DNA of 37,706 nt, from contig CANTFK010000323.1 of NCBI GenBank assembly GCA_947646735.1, positions 1 to 37,706 on the forward strand, given 5' to 3'. This stretch comes from Peronospora farinosa. Taxonomy: Eukaryota > Oomycota > Peronosporomycetes > Peronosporales > Peronosporaceae. The notes below the pieces were generated by a model. The model had not been told where the DNA came from, searched no databases, and saw only the letters and a list, made by a program, of their open reading frames with translations. The position numbers and the translations under genes were made by a program. Below are positions 1 to 10,038 of the stretch, one piece after another (positions within the stretch are counted from its first letter, which is position 1; each line of letters opens with the position of its first letter).

Positions 1-346
1 GGATGGGTATGCTGCAGCAAATGTACTAGCACACCACGTCCACATTGGACTTGTACAAGGCCAAGATGAAAATAATTGGGGCGTCGTGAGCGACTGTAGC
101 GGCCACAAACACTTATATCTGTTCAAACCTTTTAATCTGCTCGTGTGAGCTACAGTGGCATCGTTCGTCATCTGATCCACTTTGATCTGCACAGTATTGA
201 AATTTCTGTAAGCCGATGATCTCAATAGCAGCAAAAAAGGTACTTGGACGTCTTTGGCTACGGATACACTTGATTACTGCAACAAGCACAAACGGTGAAT
301 CCATGAAGGCGATGACAACGTTCATCATTGTAGCCAGAAGAGACAT
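1..346 (-). pseudogene. eIF2-gamma (translation initiation factor 2 subunit 3) relic, block A
   Basis: Read on the minus strand from 346 downwards, the translation follows the GTP-binding core of eIF2-gamma: a stretch beginning LLATMMN and continuing FMDSPFVLVAVIKC corresponds to the family segment after the G3 motif (LMATMLNGAAVMD...LLVAANESCPQPQT). Further on, VAHDAPII and SNVDVVC match the part that follows the NKxD region. The family protein is about 460-520 residues; only a central slice is present and it runs off the window start. The NKxD motif is degraded and a stop falls at 113-115, so this is a relic. It lies head-to-head with the CRN gene at 633, as do its paralogues at 15030-15541 and 30017-30560. 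Family assignment is from memory of the motifs; no search was run. Confidence 0.72.
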
Positions 347-604
347 AGGAGAGAGAGAGTGAGGGGTTCAGCTGGTCGATTTACAGGGAGTATAAAACTA
401 TGTGCCAGTGACATAGTAGAGATTAATCTGACCTATTTCTACTGTTTTAGTAGTCATACTTGCAGTGAAACCGGCTCAGTCCGACTTTGGTTGATTAGAA
501 AGGACAACTCTGACCCGTCTGAGTCGTTTGCGTAGAAGAAGGGCATCAATATGTTATTGTGGTAGTCAGCCAATCAGAATGAAAGGATGTCCCACATCCT
601 TTTC
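347..604 (+). other. Shared 5' flank of the CRN genes
   Basis: No gene is seen here. The stretch is homologous to 15542-15797 and 31057-31390, upstream of the other two CRN genes. Conserved islands are a GA-rich run after the eIF2-gamma relic, a segment reading GTAGTCAGCCAATCAGA with a CCAAT-box core, and AAAGGATGTCCC. Block A lacks roughly 70 bases between the last island and the initiator that the other two blocks keep. It probably holds the upstream promoter of the CRN genes, by inference from conservation and position. Confidence 0.5.
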
Positions 605-620
605 GCTCATTCGACAATCT
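605..620 (+). promoter_or_regulatory. Oomycete initiator/FPR core promoter of the first CRN
   Basis: GCTCATTCGACAATCT closely fits the known oomycete core promoter GCTCATTYYNCAWTTT (initiator plus flanking promoter region). It sits 13 bases upstream of the ATG at 633, giving a very short 5' UTR, which is common in this group. The same element lies at the same place before the other two CRN genes. Confidence 0.72.
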
Positions 621-1194
621 GCCGACTAAAAAATGGTCAAGCTCTTCTGTATAATCGTTGGTACGAAAGAAAGCGTATTTCCTGTGGATATTGACAAGAG
701 ACAGTTGGTGGGGGACTTAAAAGATGCTATCAAGGTGAAGAACTCAGACCTTCAATGTCCTGCAAGCGACCTGCAGCTCTACCCTGCCAAGATGGTAGAG
801 GGCAAGTGGCTGGCCTCGAGCTCGGACGATGTAATAAAGCTGAAGAAGGGCGAGAAGACTCATCACGTTGTAGAGTTAATGAAAGAAGACCGAAAGCTGC
901 AAGGAGAGGACTATATTGCCGATCTCCTTGAAGGTATGGAGGATCCAAAAGGAAAACAAATTCACGTGCTGGTGAGGGTTCCGGAGCATACACAACCAAA
1001 GATAGGGTTGTGGCTCGTCAGCGGATCTATTGAGAACGCGCTGGACACAAAAGGAATTCGCTACCATCTTTATCGGCTGGCGTCAGCACAGTGTGGATAC
1101 TACGATCCGGCGCTCCGGAATGAAGAAAAAGACAAGGATGTCGCTTTTTGGTATGAAGCCAAGAAATTGCGCATTCATGTTCTATTCAAGACAG

Positions 1195-1262
1195 GTGCGA
1201 CGATCTTGCCACTGTGTAATAGTGCTGCTTGTACTTACTAATTCTTTCGTTTACTTGTTCAG
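1195..1262 (+). other. Inferred intron 1 of the first CRN (68 bp)
   Basis: The exon ends ...ACAG and the intron starts GTGCGA. It contains a branch-like CTTACTAAT and ends in a pyrimidine-rich TTACTTGTTCAG. Removing it joins the header frame to a frame that continues the CRN linker (EKDAWLFKNAL). Without splicing the frame stops at 1239-1241. Confidence 0.65.
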
Positions 1263-1754
1263 AAAAAGATGCATGGCTATTCAAAAATGCCTTGGATTCG
1301 GATCCGCATACGCTTGGCTCTCGATTGTCCGGCCAAATTATTACGTGCAAATTCACACGATTTGAAGCTGGGTATATTGAACTACATCATATCGCAGTTT
1401 CTCGACTATGATTCACAGGAGTCAGATTCTCCGCAGACTACACTGGTATCTGTTTCGTCGTCTACAATCCGTTCGGTTCTGGACTTCGCAAGTGAAGAGT
1501 ATCGTTGTATGGGAATTGAAGAAGACTGGCTGTTTTACCCATACGGCAAGCCAGAAAGCTGCCACATGATTTCGAGAAAGCAATGCAATCGCAACAAGAG
1601 TCCATTTGGCAAGTTCGATCACGATCCGAACAATAGGCTCGCACTTTCTCGCGAAATGCATGGCTTTTACGACGGTCTCAGTCTTGACATTCCCATCGTC
1701 AACATGTTCCCAGTATCTGTTGAGGAGAAACTATCAAATGGCAGCAGATACAAG

Positions 1755-1816
1755 GTACTTGTATGTGCGTATATTCTGTTGTGTATGTGCGAATGTGCTG
1801 ACGCTTGCATGTGTAG
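1755..1816 (+). other. Inferred intron 2 of the first CRN (62 bp)
   Basis: The intron starts GTACTTGT after an AAG codon and ends GCATGTGTAG. Splicing joins GSRYK to VEVLVKVYDLYC, which is what HNH-type CRN tails look like. Reading through would insert a cysteine-rich low-complexity peptide and then lose the downstream frame. Confidence 0.6.
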
Positions 1817-2190
1817 GTCGAGGTGTTGGTGAAGGTATACGACTTGTATTGCACCGAGCGCGTCTTCTATCGTTTAAGAAGTGGATCATCGAGGACCGAT
1901 GATCCACTTGTGATGAAGACGTTTGTTTACATCGAGAATCCTGACACGTTTTGTTTTTGCATGAAGTGGAAGCATAATGAAATCGAGAAGGTGTGGAAGA
2001 GTTTTTCTGGCCGCATTCGATTGAGTTGAATCATGGTGAATTGATGAGGTTAGCTTTCAATTCTTACGTGAACAATTGGATGAGTTCAAGTGTTAAAGAT
2101 AAAGCAAACGCTACAACACAAATAACGTATCCAAAAGTAATCTATTTACGCAAAATTCAAAAGAGGTTGGAAACATTGGGTCGTCCATGA

Positions 2191-2736
2191 GCCGGTATAG
2201 CAACCAAGAAGCTACATGCAGCAGCACAAACGTGCAACCACAGCTGCGCAATCTTTACACTTTCGGAAGATGCAACAGCATCATTTCATCGTATGACTTT
2301 TAAACTTCGTCCATAGAAACCACGTTGTATTCTCTCGGAGCATTGAAACGGGTGGTATTGTTGTAATGAGCGGGCTTTCCATTTTTTGGAACAATCAAGA
2401 GCAAAAACGCTTCTCAGGACATCATTTGGAGCAGACTCAACTCGTATACAAACTTTTGACACCAAGATCCAAGTCTCTGATCAATACGTTCACTGGTCAC
2501 CTCTTGTCTTCAATCATGTCCAGCGCAAATCCCATAAGATTTTTCAGGCATCGGACAACGTTGTGGTGACATGAGGCTAGACGTCTTGGGTTTCCAGCAA
2601 ATACGTGTATCCGATAGGCGGGAAACGAGTCAGACATTATTCTGCAGTATACTATCACAGCTTCAGAACGTTTACCTCGCCTGAGGATTGCAGACTCAAT
2701 ACATATTGGCACTGCACCATGTTGACATTTCCATCA
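2191..2736. other. Unassigned stretch downstream of the first CRN
   Basis: This region lies between the CRN tail and the convergent end of gene X. Two overlapping short open frames (2366-2569 and 2386-2574) exist, but I recognise neither. The second (HWSPLVFNHVQRKS and neighbouring residues) looks like degraded protein-coding sequence. Nothing else can be supported. Confidence 0.3.
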
Positions 2737-3739
2737 TTATCGCCGCTGGGAACCATACATGTTCCTAATATTCCGGAAAATATCGACCGTTTGCCGCGCA
2801 AGCTGCAGTGATTGCATCTGAACTTTCTCACGCATGCGAGCTGACCGCGGTTTGTGGCCGCAAAGCTCCTGCATGTCTTGTTTCGTGACGGCCAATAATT
2901 GAATCAGATCATTTACTTCAGGTTGTTCTCCAGTCATACCAATGTCAATGTTTACGTCTTCAATAGCGTCGTAGCTGTCTGCATCTTTCGACGCAATGGC
3001 TTCAGCATGACAAACGGTCTCCGAAACAGCATCATCCGAGTGAGCACCTGCGTCATTTATGCAAGTCGAATTCGGGCAAGATGGTGCAGCTTCCCTGCTG
3101 GAAAAGCTTGTTTTATTTCCTGTTCTGCCTTCGAAATCTAACGGCTTCAGTTGTTTTTTCTCGTTAGGAAGCTGGTTTGATGCAGAATGTAGCGCAAGTT
3201 TCTCGGAACCAATTACAGCATCCTGGATCAGCATTTGCGCACGACTTACAGCAGCAAGAAGCTGCCTTGTCGATGAATCAACCATCGTCTTGTTCACATA
3301 ACTGCCACTAGTCACGTTAGTGTCGTCACGACCCATGAACCTAAACTTCTGGACCTCGTGCTTCATCATATGGTTTGTAACAACTGAGAGCGCGTTCACT
3401 TCCGTGCGAATAGCATACACGTCGCTCCACCGTAGTAAATATGATACCAAAGTATGTTGGTCCCACGGGCAAATGACTTCATCACTCAGTAATTGAAGTT
3501 TGGAGGCGGAACCCACTTCCATCTCGTCATCGCCTGGGTTCCGATTAGAAAGTGCGGTGACTTTTCGATTCCAATACTCCTCAGCAAGGCGATGCTCCAG
3601 GGCTTCGGTTGCCACATGTTGAACAACAGTTCTCGAGTCGCAAATAGGACCATCCCCACGATTCTCTGACACCCCTAGTATTCGTGACTGAAAGCGAGCA
3701 GTCGTATTCAAGCTCCTTTGGCTTCGATCACTATAATAC
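2737..3739 (-). pseudogene. Gene X, 3' part (unknown oomycete protein), separated by retroelement insertion
   Basis: An open frame of about 330 codons on the minus strand ends at the stop 2737-2739 and enters directly from the retroelement border at 3739, with no start codon of its own. Removing the 7.9-kb element and one 5-bp duplicate makes this frame continuous, in phase, with the frame that ends at 11646 (the joint reads FNAYYSDRSQRS). No family is recognised. The protein is mostly charged and polar, with an acidic serine/aspartate-rich middle and a basic, helix-prone tail (residues near SARMREKVQMQSLQLARQ). Without its 5' half this part cannot be expressed normally. Confidence 0.7.
3735..3739. 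repeat. Target-site duplication, left copy (AATAC)
   Basis: AATAC stands immediately before the TGTAAC start of the left LTR and recurs immediately after the right LTR at 11646-11650. Five base pairs is the usual length for Ty3/gypsy integrases. Confidence 0.9.
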
Positions 3740-4379
3740 TGTAACGGGGTTACACGACGGTTGTAGCGTCTTTCCGAGAGTTTACGGTTAAACTTTCCTT
3801 TTGTATTGCATAAAATGCATTATTATATTTCTCTTTAGAGAGGTATTAAGTATGAACGTTAAGATATGGTATTCGGTAATACCGTATCTTATCGATTGGG
3901 ATTCGATAAATCACTAACGCTGTATTAAGTACATCATACACGGATGTCTGGACGATACGTCGTCTAAATAGCAAAGTCTGCATATAATAATTACTATTAT
4001 AGTAATTAATCTAGTGTAGTGTACTTAGAATAGGACTATTCATAAAATCTTAATGCATAAATATAATCAGTTCTCCTTTTGAGTTTAAGACCACAAGTCG
4101 TTCCGACTTGTTCTCTTGTGCACTTCGTGCGTTGGTTCCCTGAACCTTTAAGCTTCTAGCTTGTTCTTGCACTCTGTGCGTTGGTTCTTTGAACCTTAAG
4201 CTTATTGCTTGCCTGACTAAAGTCTCTTTCCTCGTTCCTTAGAACAGGGTGACTTTAAGTCGTTTAATTAGTTCCTTAGAACTAAGTGGCTTTTAGCCTT
4301 ACTCTATTTAGTTCTCTAGAACTAAGAGGCTTCCAGCCTAAAGTCTCCTCTGGCTAAAGAGCTGTGCAGCTCCGCTACA
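3740..4379 (+). repeat. Left (5') LTR, 640 bp
   Basis: It runs from TGTAACGGGG to GCTACA, with the matching copy at 11006-11645. The first 350 bases are AT-rich. From about 4094 to the end the sequence is a chain of small perfect stem-loops (see findings), which would lie in the R-U5 leader of the genomic RNA. Confidence 0.93.
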
Positions 4380-4381
4380 CT

Positions 4382-4398
4382 TGGTAGCACTTGTAGTC
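4382..4398 (+). promoter_or_regulatory. Candidate primer-binding site
   Basis: TGGTAGCACTTGTAGTC begins two bases after the LTR. The first seven bases, TGGTAGC, would pair with a tRNA ending GCUACCA, as initiator tRNA-Met does in some eukaryotes. A close match (TGGTAGCACTTAGTGG) lies beside the LTR of the second element, on the minus strand at 23116-23131. Confidence 0.6.
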
Positions 4399-4440
4399 AA
4401 TCCTACACCTGAGTCTTTAAAAGACTGACCCTCTGTGAGG

Positions 4441-5431
4441 ATGGAGAATCAAAATCACCTCTCTGAGGCACAGCGACTCGCCTTAGATAAACTATCTGCG
4501 TTCGTCGGGCCCGATCAAATCGAGGCCCTTTTGGCCCAAGGTCCCGAGGTTCTAAATGCTCGTCTTGAGGCCTTTATGCATTATGAAGCAACGCTCCTCG
4601 GGCAGGTCCATGACCAGGTAGCGTCAGCTGCACCTACACAGTACATTCCGGTACCTGTGCCCGATGCAGAGCCAAAAGCTCGCCCACTTGTTTTGAACGT
4701 AAAGACCTTCGAGGGGAAGGAGGGAGAAAATATTCTCCTCTGGATCCAAGAAGTTGAAATGGCAATGGATGCCGCCATGCTTGCATCCGATAAGCAACGA
4801 GTTGGCTTGGCCATTTCAAAGCTCGGTGGAAGAGCTAGAGAGTGGGCTTTAACCAGCGGTGTCTCTGTAAATGCTGCATTCCCCACATGGGAAATGCTTA
4901 AAAAGCAATTAACCTGTGTGTTTGCAGGCTTATCGTGTGCGCTCACGCTTCTTAGCTACCCGACAGGGTAAGAAAGAATTGTCGGACTATGTCCAAGAGT
5001 TGAGATCTCTCATTGCTGCTATGCAGCAGGATCCATTGGCAGAGGAAGTCCGAGTAACCATTTTTATGGAAGGACTTCGCACTGGGGTCGCCAGGACGGA
5101 AGTTTTCCGTGTCCAGCCTTCGACTTTTGAGGAGGCAGTAAGCGTAGCGTTTAACGCTGAATTTAATTTTAAATCTGCTTGATATGGTCTGCCCTGGTAT
5201 CAATCAAATACCTCTAATAGGGCGGAACCCATGGATCTCAGTCAATCTGAAGAAGCTGAGCTTCAAGTTTCAGAACAGCAAGGTAGCATCCGTAGATGTT
5301 ACATGTGCGGATGCACTAGGCATCTCCGCCCTAGCTGTCCGTTGCGAAAGCAATGTCAAAATCGGCAAAGTCGAAACCCTGCTTCTAGCCAAAAGGCGGG
5401 CACCGCAGGGGAAAACGTCAACTCCCAGTAG
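4441..5431 (+). pseudogene. Ty3/gypsy Gag, one frameshift and one stop
   Basis: The ATG at 4441 gives [15 protein letters not shown]. The capsid-like part follows the gypsy Gag pattern ([20 protein letters not shown], then [20 protein letters not shown]). The frame shifts near 4920 and meets TGA at 5180-5182, but the same frame resumes and holds a CCHC zinc knuckle, CYMCGCTRHLRPSC (C-X2-C-X4-H-X4-C), around 5295-5340. Gag packages the element RNA into cytoplasmic particles. It ends at 5431, before the protease region. Confidence 0.85.
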
Positions 5432-5529
5432 GTGCGGGGCGCCCTACTGGGAAAGAACTAAGTTCTGTTGGATCTCTAAGAGGTAAAGGTAAACAGGGCT
5501 TATCCCCAGGTGCTTCTGTGGATGCTCCC

Positions 5530-5890
5530 ATAAAACAAAATTACAAGCCAGGCTTGTTGGTTGTGTCGGCAACCGTGTAGGGTTTTGAGAAACCATGGTC
5601 AATTTTAATTGACTCAGGGGCGTCAGGTAATTATGTCCGACGTCGTTCCCTTGAAGGGAGTTAGCTGTATGCTGAGGCGCTAGAAGCGCAAGAGGGTGAC
5701 AGTATAACTGTGCGTCTCGCGACCGGTGTACGTGTCACCGTTCCTTAAGTTCCGTTGAACTTAGGTGTAAAGTTTTTAGACTTCAATAGCGTTGGACGCT
5801 GTCTTGTCCAAGATTTGGACTCGAGATATGATCTCATTCTCGGTATGGCTGGCTGGAACGCCATGAGCCGTGGATCGTTTGGAGATCCAA
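5530..5890 (+). pseudogene. Retroelement aspartic protease, three in-frame stops
   Basis: The frame through LIDSGASGNYVRRRS (5600-5647) carries the catalytic D-S-G-A motif of retroviral-type aspartic proteases, and [13 protein letters not shown] near 5818-5852 matches the second conserved block (ILGM). In-frame stops stand at 5578-5580 (TAG), 5662-5664 (TAG) and 5746-5748 (TAA), and the frame shifts near 5875 into the following region. In a live element this enzyme would cut Gag-Pol. This copy cannot produce it. Confidence 0.78.
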
Positions 5891-5897
5891 AACTTTA

Positions 5898-6835
5898 GGC
5901 GCAACGCGCAATGTTCCTAGTGAAGCTTTGGAGAGTCATGAACCCACCTTCGCTAGGAAACAAAAGTGCTATTGGCGCGAGCCGTTAACTGATTCAGTTA
6001 GTGTGCTGGACATTGGAGTGTCTGAGTTTTTAAATTCCGATGTCAACATTAATAGTGTCGAGCAGAGCTCAGTGACACCTAGTGGAACGGCACGTACTCC
6101 GTTGAGTGATACTCAAAGTAATATTGAGACACTGGATGTCGGTAATGACATCGGCTCTCGTATGGAGCAAGTTAAGGTCGATGACCTTGTTAGTAATATT
6201 GGCTGTAAATGCGATTCACTGGATGTCGGTAATGACATCGGCTCTCGTATAGAGCAAGTGAAGGTCGATGACCTTGTTAGTGATATTGGCTGTAGATACG
6301 ATTCACTGGATGTCGGTAATGACATCGGCTCTCGTATAGAGCAAGTTAAGGTCGATGACCTTGTTAGTGAAGTCACTGGTACTAGTGACCCACTGGATGT
6401 TGGTAATGACATCGGCCCTCGCATAGGGCAGGTGAATGTCAAAGGGTCTGTTGACCTTGGGGATGATAATATTCCAAGTACCTTGAAGAGTACGGTCTCG
6501 TCAATGAGACGGCAGCGTCGCCAGATGGCGGCTGCGAGACGCAAGGCGTCTGTTTTATCGCATGGTAATGTCAGTGACCAGTTGTACACCCTGGTCAACA
6601 GAGTGACAGGTGATGCAGATGGTGAGGTTGACCTTGAGGCCCTCCCATCATTAAATGCTCTCTTAGAGCTAGACGAATTGTCTGTGGATGAATTTCATCA
6701 GGCCTTGAAGGCTGGTGCTCTATCCGATATGGTGGTCATTCGACCTAACCTCGAGCTGAACTCATCCTCGCTTGTCGATGAGATAGTCCTTGAAGATACA
6801 AAAGCGGCACTAAGTGCACGGAGTGGGGCATATTT
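5898..6835 (+). pseudogene. Pol spacer between protease and RT, with tandem repeats
   Basis: This frame is open for about 310 codons ([16 protein letters not shown]... to the acidic stretch before RT). It has no recognised catalytic domain. It is rich in Asp, Ser and Val and contains a 29-residue repeat four times (6132-6479), then a basic patch ([15 protein letters not shown]) and an acidic, leucine-rich part. It joins the RT frame by a frameshift near 6835. It probably acts as a flexible linker in Gag-Pol; a separate role is not excluded. Confidence 0.65.
6132..6479 (+). repeat. 87-bp tandem repeat, four units, coding
   Basis: Units start at 6132, 6219, 6306 and 6393, exactly 87 bases apart. 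Each encodes a 29-residue unit starting LDVGNDIG and containing [10 protein letters not shown]. The first three are nearly identical; the fourth is diverged ([12 protein letters not shown]). The length is a multiple of three, so copy number can change without breaking the frame. Confidence 0.93.
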
Positions 6836-8250
6836 TGAAGGACCCTTCAGATCCCTACTACCCTTTAGTTAAGGAATTCCAGGATGTGGTGTGTCACGAT
6901 CCACCGTCGGTTCTACCACCTGATAGGGGTGTACGTCATGAGATTGACTTGGTTCCCGGAACCAAATACTGTGTAACACGGCAGTGGCATTTAACCAAAG
7001 AACAGTGTGACGTCATTGACGAGTTCTTCCGTGCAAAGCACGCGGCGGGCATGGTGCGCGAGAGCAAATCTCCACACTCGACACCCACTTTCTGTGTTAA
7101 GAAACCGAATGGTAAGTGGCGTATTGTTCATGCTTATAATAAGCTCAATGCGGCCACTATACCTGCACAGACACCGATACCTAGAAAGGATGTTCTTCAG
7201 AACAATATGGTCGGTTGTACCATGTACAGTGCGCTCGACTTAGTCGATGGTTATTACCAATTGCTCATGCGAGCTAGTGATATTCCGCTTACTGCTGTTA
7301 GTACTCCGAGCGGTATGCTCTGGGAGTGGTTAGTGAACCCCAGGGGCTATCTAATGCTCCGGCTACGTTTAACCGGTTGGTGACACAATTGTTTCGACCC
7401 CATCGAAGCTATGCACATACGTACTTTGATGACATTTTTGTCCATAGTCGAGCTGAACATGGGCGGTCAGATATTGAAAACCATATTGTTCATCTACGAG
7501 CTGTGCTCGAATGCATGCGCACTAATAAACTATATGCTAATGCCTCTAAGTGCATCTTCGGTGCCGAAGAAATTCCCTTTCTAGGGTGCTTCATTGGGAA
7601 GCGAGGACTACGAGCGGATCCCGCCAAAGTCAAAGCCATAGTCGATTGGCCTGTTCCACAATCTCAGAAGGACTTGCGTAAATGGCTTGGCCTTGCCAAT
7701 TACTTACACAAGTATAGCGAAAATTACGCTGATATGGCTCGGCCGTTATCCAATCTCCTTAAAAAGGATGTGGAATGGTGTTGGCATGCCGAACACGAAA
7801 ATGCTTTTCAAGCAGTGAAGGCAAGCCTTCTACATGCTCCTATTTTGGCTTTGCCAGACCCTGACCGACCGTTTAGCGTCGTCTGTGACGCATCGGATTT
7901 TGCCATTGGCAGTGCTCTGTTACAATCAGATGATGAAGGCCGTGAGCGTGTAATCGCTTTTGAATCTCGCCAGCTGAAAGCTGCAGAAAAGAACTATCCA
8001 GTTCACGACAAAGAGCTACTTGCGATGAAGTATGCCCTGGTCAGATTCAGAGTTCATCTGCTGGGCTCAAAGCCTTTTGTGATCTATACCGATCATGCGT
8101 CGTTACGCACTGCGACTCAGTCGCCGCATCTCTCGCAGAGAATGGCCAGATGGCTGTCATTCTTTGCCGAATATAACTTCGAGGTTAATTATAAGCCGGG
8201 CAAGCAAAATGCTTTGGCTGATGCGTTGTCACGCAGACTTGATTATGAGC
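6835..8250 (+). pseudogene. Reverse transcriptase and RNase H of the first gypsy element, one frameshift
   Basis: RT blocks are clear: HEIDLVPGTKYCVTRQW, PHSTPTFCVKKPNGKWR, a SALDLVDGYYQ catalytic block near 7230, QGLSNAPATFNR, and the YFDD box at 7422-7433 with the two catalytic aspartates. The frame shifts by one base near 7335, between WEWLV and QGLSNAP. RNase H follows with DAS near 7887, FESRQLKAAEKNYPVHDKEL and TDHASL near 8089, all acidic residues present. Together they copy the RNA genome into DNA and remove the RNA strand. Apart from the shift the domain order and spacing are normal. Confidence 0.92.
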
Positions 8251-9768
8251 TTGCTCATGTGACGACGTTGTCGTCTTCTATCAGTGATCTCATTCGATCG
8301 GCATATGCTAAAGATGATCACTGTATAGCGTTGCTACATGCTCTTGGTAGTGATGAGTTTAAAGACTCGGACATTAAATTGTCGGCACGATTACGTGCTA
8401 GCCTCCATCGATATTCTATCGATGAGGGGATGTTGTACTATCGTACAGATGTGGCGGATCCTCCGCGTATTGTGGTTCCTCATGACGAGGATCTGAAGTA
8501 TCGTATCCTCTATGAGGTACATGACACCGCCATCGGTGGCCATTTGGGTCGCGAAAAGACCTATGGGGCAGTATGCCAAAGTTATTGGTGGCCCAAATTA
8601 TACAAATGGGTGAGCACATATGTGCGTACGTGTGAAACGTGTCAACGGGTGAAACCTTCACCCCATTCGGCAGCGCCGCTGGCTAGTTTGCCTATTCCCA
8701 CTGGGTGCATTAGTATGGACTTTGTATTTGGCCTACCGAAAGATTCGCATGGCAATACAGGTATTGTGGTCTTTGCTGACCGCTTGAGCAAGATGGCTCA
8801 CTTAGCGGCTGTGCCAGACTCGATCGATGGTGTGGGTACAGCGGAGCTGTTTATCGATCGTTTGTTTCGCCAACACGGCTTGCCAGTGGCAATTGTCTCT
8901 GATCGTGATCCTCGTTTTACGAGTAAATTTGGAAATCCGTCTTCCAGGTGCTGGGCACACGTGTGGACATGTCCACAGCAGATCATCCGCAGACCGATGG
9001 TCAAACTGAACGCGTAAATCGCATTGTTGAAGATATCCTACGCAGCGTTTGTGCTGAAACGCCTAAGCGTTGGAGCGCTATGCTCCCTGTAGTTGAGTTT
9101 GCTTTCAATAATTCCGTGCACGCCTCTACCGGATACACTCCGTTCTATGTCAATGGTATCACACACCCACGCGTTCCGTTAACTCTACCACCGAGTGGTT
9201 CAAGCTTGGTGGGGGAGAGGTTGCCGATCGACTTGCTGATGTCAGCCCTAATACTGTTAAGAAACAGGTAAATGCGTTTCTCGCAACGCGACTAGATGTT
9301 CTACGACACGTGCAAGATGCAATGGCTGATAGTCAAGATAAACAAAAGGAATATGCAGATGCGAAAGGCAGAGGTTGTATTAATGATTATGAGGTCACAG
9401 ACCAAGTATTACTTAATGCTAAAAACCTACCTACCAATGTAGTATCCGCTGTCTTTAAGACGAAGCTGCGTCCGCGCTTTATTGGACCCTTTAAGGTCAT
9501 TGCCAAGAAAGGCACAGCGTATACGCTTAACCTGCCGCGCAAATTGCGTACACATCCTGTGTTCTATGTCGCCATGCTCAAAAGGTATCGGGATCCGTCC
9601 CAAATAGACGCTAAGGCGCTCGCGCCGAGCCCATTGGCATTGTCGCGGGACGAAGCATCTGCGCCAACATGTCAAGCTGACCCTGCATTCGGGTCCGACT
9701 CTCTTCCAGGGACTCCAGCCGGGAGTTCATCGTCTGCCTCTCCTCACGTAGGGACCGCACCTCTTGAA
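8251..9768 (+). pseudogene. Integrase of the first gypsy element, two frameshifts
   Basis: The N-terminal HHCC zinc site is visible (HDTAIGGH near 8520, CETC near 8630). The catalytic core has the first Asp in SMDFVFGLP (8714), the second in SDRDPRF (8898) and Glu in GQTERVNR (about 9008), a D-D-35-E spacing. A base is missing near 8930 (short T-run before GGAAATCC) and the frame shifts again near 9210. A GPY/F-type segment (LRPRFIGPFKVIAKKG) precedes the C-terminal linker. TAA at 9769-9771 ends the frame, but the same frame resumes as the chromodomain. It would insert the cDNA into the genome. Confidence 0.9.
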
Positions 9769-9771
9769 TAA

Positions 9772-10038
9772 GCTCGGCATGAGCTTGTGCCGATACACCG
9801 GCCGCCTACGGCTTTTCTCGATGCACAGGGGAACCTTCAGTTCCATGTGGAGCGTCTACTGCAGAAGAGTCGCCGCCATGGTCAAAACCAGTATCTGGTA
9901 AAGTGGCGGGGTTATCCCGAGTCGATGAACTCCTGGGAGTTTGAGATTCCCCTTCGGCAGGACTGCCCATATGCCGTGGACGTTTTTGAGCGTCGTGCGC
10001 AGGGTCTGTCTGTTGGCGGTGACGCTTCTCACCATTAG
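9772..10038 (+). pseudogene. Chromodomain at the C-terminus of Pol
   Basis: Downstream of TAA 9769-9771 and in the same frame, residues FHVERLLQKSRRHGQNQYLVKWRGYPES followed by NSWEF form a chromodomain fold with the aromatic positions (F, W, W) in place. In chromoviruses this domain targets integration to modified histones. The frame ends at 10038. On the opposite strand the whole of this segment is also open as the C-terminal part of the antisense ORF. Confidence 0.85.

Larger units (their letters stand above)
633..2190 (+). pseudogene. Crinkler effector with HNH-nuclease-like C-terminus, two frameshifts
   Basis: The start at 633 gives the CRN header (MVKLFCIIVGT, then LQLYPAK in the LxLFLAK position, ending in the HVLV boundary motif near 963). 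CRN proteins are secreted into plant cells, usually reach the nucleus, and are named for crinkling and necrosis. The C-terminal part carries an HNH-like block: a CHMIS segment around 1560 (His kept) and NNRLALSREMHGFYDGL around 1630-1677, as known in some CRN C-termini. Two introns are inferred (1195-1262, 1755-1816). The frame is broken by an extra base near 1403 and a missing base near 1996; the two changes cancel, so the tail to the stop at 2188-2190 returns to the starting phase. Either a pseudogene or sequencing indels. There is no conventional signal peptide, as is usual for CRN headers. Confidence 0.75.

Noticed and set aside
730..999. Minus-strand ORF of 89 codons, with a relative at 15927-16187
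   Set aside because: It is the reverse shadow of the CRN header, which is supported on the plus strand by motifs, promoter and three copies.
6132..6479. Regular repeats considered as a CRISPR-like array
   Set aside because: Units are directly adjacent with no spacers, lie in one reading frame and have a period of exactly 87; this is a coding tandem repeat in a eukaryotic retroelement.
5578..9771. TAG/TAA in place of sense codons in Pol, considered as an altered genetic code or programmed readthrough
   Set aside because: The intact CRN and the antisense ORF use ordinary stops, and the same element also has one-base frameshifts, so decay is simpler.
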